DNA from: Heterotrichella gracilis
Taxonomy: Eukaryota > Sar > Xanthophyceae > Tribonematales > Xanthonemataceae
NCBI GenBank assembly: GCA_032358255.1
Contig: JAULBX010027086.1
Coordinates: 1-40,876, forward strand
Direction: 5' to 3'
DNA: 40,876 bases
The position numbers were made by a program, and so were the translations under genes. Shown in pieces: positions 32,901 to 40,876 of this stretch (positions are counted from its first letter, which is position 1; each line of letters starts with the position of its first letter). The notes below the pieces were generated by a model, which saw only the letters and a list, made by a program, of their open reading frames with translations, made no database searches and was not told the origin of the DNA.

Positions 32901-35187
32901 ACCCCCTCACCCCCCACCCCTGCAGGCTGTGAACATCTACCACCAGCTTGAGCCCACCCCACCCACCCACCACCCCACCACCCACCATCCCTGCAGGTGG
33001 TCACCATCTATCGCGAGCTTGAGCCCACCCGCACTACCCACATCATACCACAACACCCCCACCCACCCACCCCCCACCCCTGCAGGTGGTCACCATCTAC
33101 CCCACATCACACCACACCACACCCCCCACACCCACACACCACCCCACACACCACACACACCCCCACAGGTGGTCACCATTTACCACGAGCTTGAGCCCAC
33201 CCCCTCCTTCAGCAGCGGCCTGGCGGGCACCCGTCAGCAGGTGCGGCTACACATCACAGACGCGCCAACCACGCCCGCGCACCACATGCCCAGGAAGCTG
33301 ATGGCCATGAAGAGCATTGTCGCGCTCGCAGGTACGTGATGGGGGTGGAGTGTGGGTGGTGGGTGGTGGGGTGTGGGTGGGTGAATGTACTGTGGAGAGG
33401 GTAAACGTTACAGTGGTGGCTGCTTAGGGGAAGGGTATAGGTTTCGGGGTATGCACAGGTGCACATACACATGATGAAGGCGTGTACCATGCTGGCGCAC
33501 CACATGCCCAGGTAGCTGTTTACCATGAATTGCATTGTCACGCCGGCAAGTAAGTGTCGCGGGTGAGGGGTGGGTTGGCGTGTATTTCCATGAAGGGGTT
33601 GCAAACGGTTTCCATGCTGCTGCCGTCGTTCATCGCAGTCAGATCATGGATTGTAATGACACAAAGAACAAAATTACAATATAATTGCAATCACAATCTA
33701 CATTTTGTTTGTTTGTGTCCAACGATACCCTGCTCCCTCTGGCCACAGTCAGCATCAGCATGGCTGGCTACCAGGCGGTGGGCAGCGCGGGCTACCTTGC
33801 CTTCCCCACGGAGGTGCAGAGCAATGTGCTCAACACATTTTCGAGCGACGACCCATTCATCCAGGTGCGTGCGCATGGGGGTGCCGGGTGAGCAGGTGTA
33901 TTACCTTGTCTTTCAAATACCTTTTTGCGCAAAATTGGCAATTCGTGGATGTACATATCTCGTGGGCCATTCGCACCTAGACAAACGCGGCCTACCCGTG
34001 ACGTGCATCATGATTCAGACATTCCCGTAATCTGAAAACCCTAAGCCCTAAACACCTACCCCCTACCCCCTTTACCTGCAGATTGCTCGCGCCATTATCG
34101 GCGTGGTGGTGATCACCCACTACCCCATCAACCACCACCCTGCCCGGTCAGCCATCGAGGACCTGCTCAGGTTCTTCCTGGGATGGGATAGTGTTTCGAA
34201 GGGATTCAGATATGCACAGACCACCATCTTTTTTGCACTCACCCTGGTGGTGGCGATAGTGGTGGCCGACCTTGGGAAGGTAATTTACATGCTGGGGGGT
34301 TGGATTTTTTTTTTAAATGAGCAACATGCATTCCTGCAGTACGCCAGATGAGCATGCACAACCCCTGCAATTTGCACAGCATGTCAACGGTATTACCAAG
34401 GGTAATAAGATAATAATAGGACTATTATTATCTTATTCCCCTTGGTATTTCTCCGCCAACACGCACACACATACATGTGCCCTATATTATCGGCAACACA
34501 GCAGCAGGAGGATTGTAATATTCTCACATCCTTTCCACACTCCAAACCTCAGAACCGGGTGCTCCCCTTGGCCTGCTGCACAGCCGCAACCATCGCAACC
34601 CCAGATACTCCTCACCCATTCACCCACCCTCCCACCACCTACCAGGTTCTCCACGTGATTGGCGGCACAGCAGCCGCCCTGCTCACCTTTGCCATTCCCG
34701 GGCTCCTGCTCATCAACAGGCATTGAGAGCAGTGCTCAAAGTTGGGAGGCAGGGACTGTCCACTTTACCCACCTCCACTCCCCCTTGTCCTCCCCCACTC
34801 CAACCACTTTCCACCATCCCACAAGCTTCCCACTCACCCATTTACTTCACCCCCCAGGTGCTCCACGTGATTGGCGGCACAGCAGCCGCCCTGCTCACCT
34901 TTGGCATCCCCGGCCTCCTGCTCATCAACAGCGTGACAGACATACGGCTGTGGCTCAAAACAGGGGAGGCAGCCACCGACCTCACCCAGGACCTGCTCCA
35001 AGGGGAGGAAGGGGGGGAGGGGGTGCAAGGGGAGGAGGAGGCGGCGGTGGCGACCCCCCCGCCGGGGCCCCCGAGGAACGTGTTCCCCTTTTACAGCAAC
35101 AGCTGGGCGCTGGGTTCGGTGCTGCTGACCATCAGCATGGCCATTTTCGTGCTCACCATCTACACGTCATTCGTGCCGGTGCACTAG
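29953..35187 (+). CDS. AAAP/SLC38-type amino acid transporter
   Basis: Multi-pass membrane permease of 511 residues, amino acid/auxin permease family; substrate unknown. Exons: 29953-30154, 30464-30576, 30802-30898, 31157-31199, 31485-31576, 32326-32507, 33169-33331, 33749-33864, 34082-34279 and 34858-35187; all phases agree. The N-terminus carries the family hallmark SVFTLCNSCIGAGVLSFPFA. Further segments include FLLCLTVGSTMGFTLYLLTR, MCTATILALYLFGGCVAYLV, SVVVSVLGTFCVLPLCYPKR, VFGFQCHTN followed by VVTIYHELEPT, VALAVSISMAGYQAVGSAGY, FFALTLVVAIVVADLGK with VLHVIGGTAAALLTFGIPGL, and a last segment SVLLTISMAIFVLTIYTSFV. About eleven hydrophobic segments are expected. ATG 29953 is the nearest in-frame ATG consistent with family N-termini. 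At least six exon edges are duplicated in its introns, more than in any neighbour. Confidence 0.9.
31702..32085 (+). repeat. Intronic copies of transporter exon-5 donor edge
   Basis: CATTCTGTGTGCTGCCGCTG through GGGAGCCCTGTCATGTGAGT at 31748-31806 repeats the exon-5 end and donor (31526-31582) with few changes. A more decayed copy begins at 32057 (CATTCTGGGTGCTGTGCCGC). Both are preceded by the shared intronic stretch CCACAGAAACATGGGCATGG. Confidence 0.9.
32187..32282 (+). repeat. Intronic copy of transporter exon-6 acceptor edge
   Basis: CCCGCAGTGTTCAGTGCGCT through to TCATCGTCTTTGCCGACC (32190-32276) repeats the real acceptor and the first 75 bp of exon 6, which start at 32322. A CAG acceptor is retained, but it lacks part of the original reading frame (CTTCCTTACACC). 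CCCTAAACCCTGA joins the copy to the real exon. Confidence 0.9.
32602..32675 (+). repeat. Intronic copy of transporter exon-6 donor edge
   Basis: TCAATTGGTCTTGTAACCTG through CCAATGCCACACAAATGTAG (32602-32672) repeats the exon-6 end GATTGGTCCTGGAACCTGCT to CCAGTGCCACACAAATGTAG, including the GTAGGTG donor, about 165 bp downstream. Confidence 0.9.
32915..33118 (+). repeat. Three intronic copies of transporter exon-7 acceptor edge
   Basis: The real exon 7 begins at 33169 after CCCCCACAG with GTGGTCACCATTTACCACGA. Upstream lie CCCCTGCAGGCTGTGAACAT (from 32917), CCCTGCAGGTGGTCACCATC (32990) and CCCCTGCAGGTGGTCACCAT (33077). The first two continue into GAGCTTGAGCCCACC-like sequence; the third ends after about 20 bp. 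Spacing is 73-92 bp. All three keep an AG and could be recognised as acceptors. Confidence 0.95.
33488..33552 (+). repeat. Intronic copy of transporter exon-7 donor edge
   Basis: GCGCACCACATGCCCAGGTA then TGCATTGTCACGCCGGCAAG (from 33497) repeats the exon-7 end GCGCACCACATGCCCAGGAA and AGCATTGTCGCGCTCGCAGG (33278-33332), about 220 bp downstream. A GTAAGT donor follows the copy. Confidence 0.85.
34395..34446. repeat. Long near-perfect hairpin in the last transporter intron
   Basis: A 25-bp arm (34395-34419, ACCAAGGG then TAATAAGATAATAATAG) is followed, after GA, by its inverse (34422-34446) with a single mismatch. It is AT-rich in a GC-rich setting. It could be a small foldback element or a structured RNA segment. 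Confidence 0.85.
34632..34726 (+). repeat. Copy of transporter exon-10 start, possible alternative last exon
   Basis: From 34646, GTTCTCCACGTGATTGGCGG to CTCCTGCTCATCAACAG repeats the first 75 bp of the true last exon (34858 onward) with about five differences, after a CTACCAG acceptor. It then reads GGCATTGA, a stop in frame. Use of this copy would give a transporter lacking its final cytoplasmic loop and membrane segment. Whether it is used is unknown. Confidence 0.85.
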
Positions 35188-36436
35188 CGGTGGGGGGCGG
35201 GAGGTGGGGAGGGCCCCCCGGGACGATAGCGGTGGGGGGTAGGGTGGCGGCGCAGTGCAGGAGATGGATTGGTGGGGCCCGGAGTGCAGGCCATTGTGGG
35301 GGCCATGTCAGTGCGCAGCAACCCAGCGATGCTTCATTGTACAATTACAAACAGGCGACAGCCATGCATGCTTCGCTTGCCACGCCATGGTGGCGGTTCT
35401 TTTGCCTTTTCTGGTGGCAGTCACCTGATCACAAGGGTATCTTCATGTTTAGCTCAGTGCGGTGCACCTTACCGCGCAGCACGGTGTGGCATACTGCGGC
35501 ATCAAGCCAGAGTAGTATGCATGGGCTGAGGACAAGATAACCCGTTCACGCGTTGTCGGCAGTGGTTTATTTGTTGCAAGTCTAGTGAGGACTGGCGGGG
35601 ATGTATAGAAGTGAAAGGGCTCAGTTTAAGTATGCTACTAGTGTTTGAACCTGGGCCCAACGTCTGGGCAATGCCATGGGACAGTGCCATGTGACTCTGC
35701 CAAATTGGGTTTGCCAACAATTGATTCACAGTTACTGTGACCAATATCTGAACTGTATACTGGACTCAACGTGATTTTTGCTTTCAATTCCTTAGTGTCC
35801 CGTCAATAGGCATCAGCGGGTTGCTGCCTGTGTGTGCACCTAACACGATGGAAGTTCTGTCAAAACCCATTAAACTTGTCATATATGGTAAAAGGTGCTA
35901 ATTTAATCTGCAGTGCCGTGGGCCCAAAATACAACAGACTCTGCACCAGGTCCTGCTAATCTGCGCCATTGGCGGCGATCTGATATCTGTCTGGTCCTTG
36001 AACTCACCGTGGAGTCTCCACGGTGGAGAGTGGGTATTGAGAGTTTATCTTCACTGGAGAGTGGGTGTCGTTCATCATCAGGCCAGAGACCAACTTTGGT
36101 TTTGAAGGACCAACCCTCAGGTGAGACCGAGTCAGGACGTTGTGCATTATGTTTGGCCAATGGTAATTGGGGCACAGGCATCTTTATTCTGCGCTCAGTT
36201 TCAACCTGCATATGCATGCATGCAGCAATGCATGCATGCATTTCCGCTGCAGCCTGCTTTACCCACCAACCCTCCTACTCAAGCACAAACGTAGTACCTA
36301 AACCTTACAGGCGACACACTGCATCATTTGCCTGTTACATAAGAGATGCATTGGTGGACTCTGCAGTTGAAGCCGGCTCAGTTGACCCATGTGTGTTGTG
36401 TAGGTAGTCCACCCACAGCCTCCAGCCCCACCCACC
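35188..36436. other. Transporter 3' flank and F-box gene 1 upstream region
   Basis: There is no supported gene. 36211-36240 contains two CATGCATG blocks separated by CAGCAA; a similar pair lies upstream of the second F-box gene. 36346-36436 is homologous to the region just upstream of the second gene's ATG. An in-frame TAG at 36401 and possible acceptors (TGTGTAG at 36403, CCACAG at 36418) precede F-box gene 1. Confidence 0.5.
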
Positions 36437-38032
36437 AAGCCTGCCCAGCCAGCACCAACGCCCGCCTACATCCACTCCCTGCCAGAGTCGCTGCTGCAGG
36501 AGGTGCTGGGCCAGCTGCCTGTGGAGGAGCGTGTGCGCGCCCAGGCGGTGTGCAGGCACTGGCGGGAGGCCCTGCAGGGGCCCAGCGCTGCATGGCGCAG
36601 CGTAACCTGGCCCGAGTGCCTGCCACACTACCGGACTACAAAGCAGCACCGGCTTGTGACGCTCCTGACAAGTCGGGGCATGGATACAACTTCCTCTGGG
36701 AACCCCCACCAGGTCCAGCCCAGCAGCAGCGGAGCTACTTGCCACAGCGCCAACGGAGGGAGCGGCATGTTCCAACCAAGGATGCCTCACACCAGCCACC
36801 TTCGTTTATCCGCTGCGATGGACGCCGATGTCTCCCTGTTGCAAGCGGTCAGCTCACAGCATGTACAGTCGCTAGAATATCTGTGGATGTGTACTTCTGA
36901 CCCAGAAGCCTGGGCGGTGCAGGCTATGCTGGGGCGCCTCACCAGCCTGCAATCTCTGCAGGTTTTTTGGAAATTTGACAGGGTGAATGCTAAGCAGAAA
37001 GCTGTCAGCTTTGCCAATGTCCTCAGCACATTGACCAAGCTCCAAAGCCTGTCGATGGAAGTGCGCGGTGGAGAGCCAACGCGTGACCACAGCCTGTGTG
37101 CTCTGGCAGCCACAGTCACAGATGGGCTGTCCAGCTTGCAGCTCCTTACCAGCTTGGCCTTTTCTGTTGGCTACAGTCCCCATGGTAGGTGGTATGTACC
37201 GCCCAGCCTCCCGCCGCTTGCCAGCCTATCAGGCCTCAGCATCAGCATGCGGGGGACTCCCGGGACAGAGGGAGCTTTGGAGGGGTGGCCGGCAACTTTT
37301 GACCACATGCCTCAGCTCAGCGATTTGACGGTATGGATCCATTCCGGACAAGTGCCCAGGCTGCTGCCGCTGCCACACGTCACGTCCCTCACCAGCCTCG
37401 CGTTGCGCCTGGACACCTTTGGGGACGCACTACCATTTCTCGACCTACCAGTCTCCCTCAGGGGGCTGACCATTACGGGAAGTGGCTTGTCACCGGTCAT
37501 GCCCCAGCTGCCCCTGGCGTTGCAGCCGCTCACCCAGCTCACCAGCCTGCACATGCCAGTGTACGTTGGCATGGATCTCCAAGGGGCCCTTGCTGGCCTG
37601 ACGCGCCTGGAGGAGCTTGGTGTTCACGAGGGGGACTACTTTTGGTTTCATCGAGAATACCGATATAAAAAGTTCATACTTCCCCCACTGCCAAGGCTGC
37701 GTTCACTGTTGCTTGAAGGCCGAAGGTTAGCATCCGATGAGGTAATGGTGGACCTCTGGCTGCCAGAAAGCATCCCACCAAACTTCATCAACTTGGCTTG
37801 TTGGGATGACCCATGCGGCAAGGCAACAGTGATCATGAGGGGAAGGGCTGGCTTGACCTACACCTATCGCCATAGCCAGCCTCAAGGTCAAGGCCAGCCG
37901 GCATGGAGTCCCGGGGTTGGTGCCCTGTCACATGATTCCTTGGAATCTGCACTTGTGGTGGCAGAAAATGCAGCATGGGTGAGGGCAGAAATTGCCGCTG
38001 TGCGGACATTGTTTTTCATGTCCAGTGTCTGA
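36437..38032 (+). CDS. F-box/LRR protein, copy 1, start codon lost or in an upstream exon
   Basis: Probable substrate receptor of an SCF ubiquitin ligase. The F-box is near the N-terminus: LPESLLQEVLGQLPVEERVR, then AQAVCRHWREALQGPS. About ten leucine-rich units follow (LTSLQSLQVF, LTKLQSLSME, LQLLTSLAFS, MPQLSDLTV, VTSLTSLALR, LPVSLRGLTI, LTQLTSLHMP, LTRLEELGV, LPRLRSLLLE). A C-terminal region ends in VRAEIAAVRTLFFMSSV. The reading frame is open for over 1.5 kb without introns. The codon aligned with the ATG of the downstream paralogue is AAG at 36437, and a stop lies in frame at 36401. Either an upstream exon supplies the start, or translation begins at ATG 36680 and omits the F-box, or the gene is decaying. 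I set the start at the aligned codon. Confidence 0.7.
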   Translation, partial: KPAQPAPTPAYIHSLPESLLQEVLGQLPVEERVRAQAVCRHWREALQGPSAAWRSVTWPECLPHYRTTKQHRLVTLLTSRGMDTTSSGNPHQVQPSSSGATCHSANGGSGMFQPRMPHTSHLRLSAAMDADVSLLQAVSSQHVQSLEYLWMCTSDPEAWAVQAMLGRLTSLQSLQVFWKFDRVNAKQKAVSFANVLSTLTKLQSLSMEVRGGEPTRDHSLCALAATVTDGLSSLQLLTSLAFSVGYSPHGRWYVPPSLPPLASLSGLSISMRGTPGTEGALEGWPATFDHMPQLSDLTVWIHSGQVPRLLPLPHVTSLTSLALRLDTFGDALPFLDLPVSLRGLTITGSGLSPVMPQLPLALQPLTQLTSLHMPVYVGMDLQGALAGLTRLEELGVHEGDYFWFHREYRYKKFILPPLPRLRSLLLEGRRLASDEVMVDLWLPESIPPNFINLACWDDPCGKATVIMRGRAGLTYTYRHSQPQGQGQPAWSPGVGALSHDSLESALVVAENAAWVRAEIAAVRTLFFMSSV

Positions 38033-38703
38033 AAGGGAAAGATTAGTAAGTGTACTGGAGTGGGTTAAACAGTAATACGGTCATATACCGTGTATCACAT
38101 TAAATACATGTTGGCCTGTGCGCCTGTCTCACAAAAGAGTTTGCAAGTGTCAGTTTGGTGCCAGAACTTTTTGTAAGGGAGGTTGCAAGTGCCTGAAACA
38201 CTTGGGTGTGCGTTATTGACGATTCTCGATAGAATCAAACTTGATTTGGTGGTCTGGTCGAGACTTGACCCCGAGTCTATACCTGTTTGTTTGTGTAGGA
38301 CCCAGCCCTTCATTTGAGGCCGAGTGAACATCTACGAAGCGTGTTTGCCACAGGAGTCTTAGCCACAGGTCAATTATGCTTATCAATCAACCGCAATGAG
38401 CGTATGCATGCGTGCCAAAATGCATGCATACAGTGCTGTGTGTGTCCACCATGCACGCGCAACAATTATCGTCCTAGACAGTCAGCCGGCGCTCTGATAG
38501 TCAGAAATGCACCTATTGCCTATCACACTGTGCTACGGTAGTCAGGAGACGCAATACCAGAAATGCAATGTACCACCCCCATGTCACACTTTGCAGCCGA
38601 AGCCGCGTCAGCAAGCTTGACCCAGCCTGTACTGTGCAGGTGGTAACCCACAGCCTTCGCCTTTCTACCCACCGTCCACAACCGCCCACTACCCGCACCC
38701 ACC
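38033..38703. other. Spacer between the F-box paralogues, duplicated upstream region
   Basis: It holds the 3' flank of copy 1 and the upstream region of copy 2. A pair of CATGCATG-like blocks at 38403-38429 resembles the pair at 36211-36240. 38590-38703 aligns with 36346-36436, so the tandem duplication included promoter sequence. Confidence 0.5.
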
Positions 38704-40547
38704 ATGGCTGACCAGCCAGCATCCTTGCCCTTCCCCCTCCACTCCTTGCCAGAGCCGCTGCTGCAGGAGGTGCTGGGCGACCTGCCTGTGGAGGAGCGTG
38801 TGCGTGCACAGACAGTGTGCAGGCGCTGGCGGGAGGCCCTGCAGGGGCCCAGCGTGACCTGGCCTGACGCCCTGCCAAACTCCCACGCTCAAACGCTGCA
38901 CCAGTTTATTGCGTTTCTGACGGAGGGCGGGGGCAGCAACCTCAATCCCTCTGGCGATGGCATGCAGATCCAGCCTAGGGCCAGTGGAGGCAGTGGTCTG
39001 TGGGCGTGGCTGGCAAGGCTTACCTCTTTCCTGACAGGCTATTGGGGCAGCAACGCCGCTCGCTCTATCAATCGCGCCCCGGTCCAGCCTACCAGCAGTG
39101 GGGCTGTAGTAGCAGCTACACAGCCCAGCAGCAGTGAAGCCAATGACCAAGGGGCGTTGCTGCCAAGGCTGGCCCTCACCAGTGACTTGGACCTGGATGG
39201 GTTTTCCACGCCTGAACCGTTGTTGCGAGCCGCCACCCCGCAGCACCTGCAGTCATTGTGGGGACTCTTTTTAAGCTCAGAAGGCACAGACACCATGCAG
39301 GCGGTAACCGTACAGTTGTTGGGTGGACTCACCAGCCTTCATTCCCTTGTCATGGGGTGGGAAATCGATGGGAACATGGACATTTCAGCCACAACGGCCG
39401 CCTTTACTATCGCAACTAGCACACTGTCCAACCTTCAAACGCTGGAGCTCTTGCTGCGGGTGCGGGGTGTGGCCGGGCCCAGGCTGGGTGCCTTGGATGC
39501 AGCTGTGGAAGCACTGTCCAGCTTGCAGCTCCTGACCAGCCTGGAATTGTGTGATGGCTCTGCACGGTTCCACATGCCCAGCCTCCCGCCGCTCGCCAGT
39601 CTCTCAGTGCTCCACATGTACTTCTATGGGGATGCCTGGCCATGGGGCGGGAGGGATGCAAATTGGGTGCTGACAGACCTGAAGCTCATGCCTCAGCTGA
39701 ACAGCCTCACCATCGCGCTGTGGTCTACGCACCTACCCCAGCATCTACCGCTCTCCAACCTCGCTTCCCTGACCAGATTGACATTTTACCTGGGCGTTCT
39801 TCCGGTTGCAACCCATGGGAATTTGCCATCCCTGGAGCTACCAGTCTCCCTCAAGGAGTTGACCATCAGTGGAGAGGATCTGTCACCCAGGATGCCCCAG
39901 CTGCCCCTGGCGTTGCAGCCGCTCACCCAGCTCACGCGCAGTGCGCACTGCCAGTGCATGCTGACATGGACCTTCAAGGGGCACGTGCTGGACTGATGCG
40001 CCTGGAGCAGCTGGTTCTTGATGTGGACTGCATCGACTATTTACAAACTGATGATCAGGGGTCAAGGTACCAGCCTGCCAAGACATTCAGCCTGCCTCAC
40101 CTGCCTAGACTGCGCTCCCTCTGCCTGGAAACCCGTCTCAAGGAGTCCCACTCACATGAGCGGGTGTTGGACCTCTGGCTTCCGGACGTCATCCCCCCAC
40201 GCTTCATCGCCCTCACTGAGAGCTATTGGCTTGACGGCAAGCTGTATGTGGCTGACACGCGAGTACCTTTGGCTGATTGCAAAGTGGCGGTGACGGTGAG
40301 GGGCACGGCTGGCATGGCCTACAGCTTTGTGATGGGCCAAAAGGAGTTGACATGGGGTCCCCGGGACGGTGCCATGTCGCATGATCCAGTGGAATTTGCA
40401 AATGCGGTGGCTGGGAATGCGGGCCGGGTGAGGGAGGAGATTGCAGCGGTGCGCAGGTGGTTTGAGACAGCAGCCTTCATTCCAGGTGTTGAACTCAGTC
40501 AGGAGGACCGGGACGAGCAGTCATGTGTGTCGCCGTGGTACATGTAG
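38704..40547 (+). CDS. F-box/LRR protein, copy 2, frameshifted
   Basis: Tandem paralogue of the gene at 36437. ATG 38704 is followed by the same F-box (LPEPLLQEVLGDLPVEERVR, then AQTVCRRWREALQGPS) and leucine-rich units (LTSLHSLVMG, LSNLQTLELL, LQLLTSLELC, MPQLNSLTIA, LASLTRLTFY, LPVSLKELTI). Between F-box and repeats it has extra Ser/Gln-rich sequence, including GLWAWLARLTSFLTGY, absent from copy 1. The first frame is open to a stop at 39996. Homology to copy 1 then continues in another frame to the stop at 40545-40547 (MRLEQLVLDV, LPRLRSLCLE, VREEIAAVRRWFETA). Aligned with copy 1, there are 2 extra bases at about 39935-39938 in a GCGC run. With no other lesion, this is either a recent disabling mutation or a sequence error. 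Intronless. Confidence 0.65.
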
Positions 40548-40876
40548 TGGTGAGCTACGTATGTCAAACCATTGTATGCAATGTGTGAAGTACGTGCGCT
40601 ATCACGCGGTGTGACGAGCTTCGAGCACGTATACTGTGGTTTGTTCCACTGGTTGCTGCCTGGCCTGTTTGTGTTTAAAAAATTTCAACATTGCAAGTTG
40701 CTGGTTGCCAGGTTGGTGTGCGCCGTTTGCATGTGGGGGCGTTTTGAACATTTCTTTCTTCTTGGTGCTAGCGTTGTGCAGCTACTGTAGCGCGACAATT
40801 GTCACAACAGATGAGGTGATTGCCAGATCAGGTGATCACACAGGAAATAGCACTACCAATGTCCATCCCAACAACG
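40548..40876. other. 3' flank of F-box copy 2
   Basis: No feature recognised. The window ends here. Confidence 0.5.

Noticed and set aside
1190-34060. Telomere or subtelomere interpretation of CCCTAAA motifs
   Set aside because: The motifs are short, dispersed, in both orientations and inside introns of single-copy genes, not terminal arrays.
35635-35670. Possible tRNA T-arm (GTTTGAACC)
   Set aside because: No matching stems or acceptor arm around it.
36503-36520. GTG at 36503 as the start of F-box copy 1
   Set aside because: It lies inside the F-box, and homology continues upstream in frame.

Overview
The window is nuclear DNA from a green alga. The evidence is GC-rich genes broken by many short GT-AG introns, plant-type homologues (a TOC1/PRR clock protein with a CCT motif, a chloroplast-type Cpn10, Gly/Asn/Gln-rich linkers) and interspersed plant-type telomere motifs (CCCTAAA/TTTAGGG). 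A chlorophyte is the best guess; I cannot name the species. All calls come from reading translations and splice sites by eye, with no database search.

Layout, left to right. (1) 508-1801 (+): 3' part of a LIN37-like MuvB/DREAM subunit. (2) 3939-10465 (+): a large TOC1/PRR-type pseudo-response regulator with a CCT motif. (3) 13012-16444 (+): a secreted protein with a Cys-rich N-terminal region, a Pro-rich linker and a GDPH-type vWD/root-cap-like domain. (4) 18757-22157 (-): spliceosome subunit SF3A2 (PRP11). (5) 22818-24365 (+): plastid Cpn10/GroES-type co-chaperonin, divergent from SF3A2. (6) 25563-29362 (-): DRG1-type GTPase with a TGS domain. (7) 29953-35187 (+): AAAP/SLC38-type amino acid transporter, divergent from DRG1. 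(8) 36437-38032 and 38704-40547 (+): tandem, intronless F-box/LRR paralogues; the first has lost the start codon seen in the second, and the second carries a 2-nt frameshift. The genes do not form a pathway; they are mostly housekeeping or regulatory genes set side by side.

The most striking feature is not a gene. In all seven multi-exon genes, introns (and the 3' flanks of LIN37 and SF3A2) contain direct, decaying copies of the adjacent exon edge with its splice site. Copies are repeated one to three times, mostly at 35-210 bp spacing, and are usually separated by CCCTAAA/TTTAGGG sequence. The transporter alone has at least six sets, SF3A2 five and DRG1 four. Several telomere-like stretches also sit where a branch point and pyrimidine tract are expected. 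This looks like a continuing process of intron growth or renewal by tandem duplication of exon-intron junctions. The two F-box genes have no introns and none of this structure.
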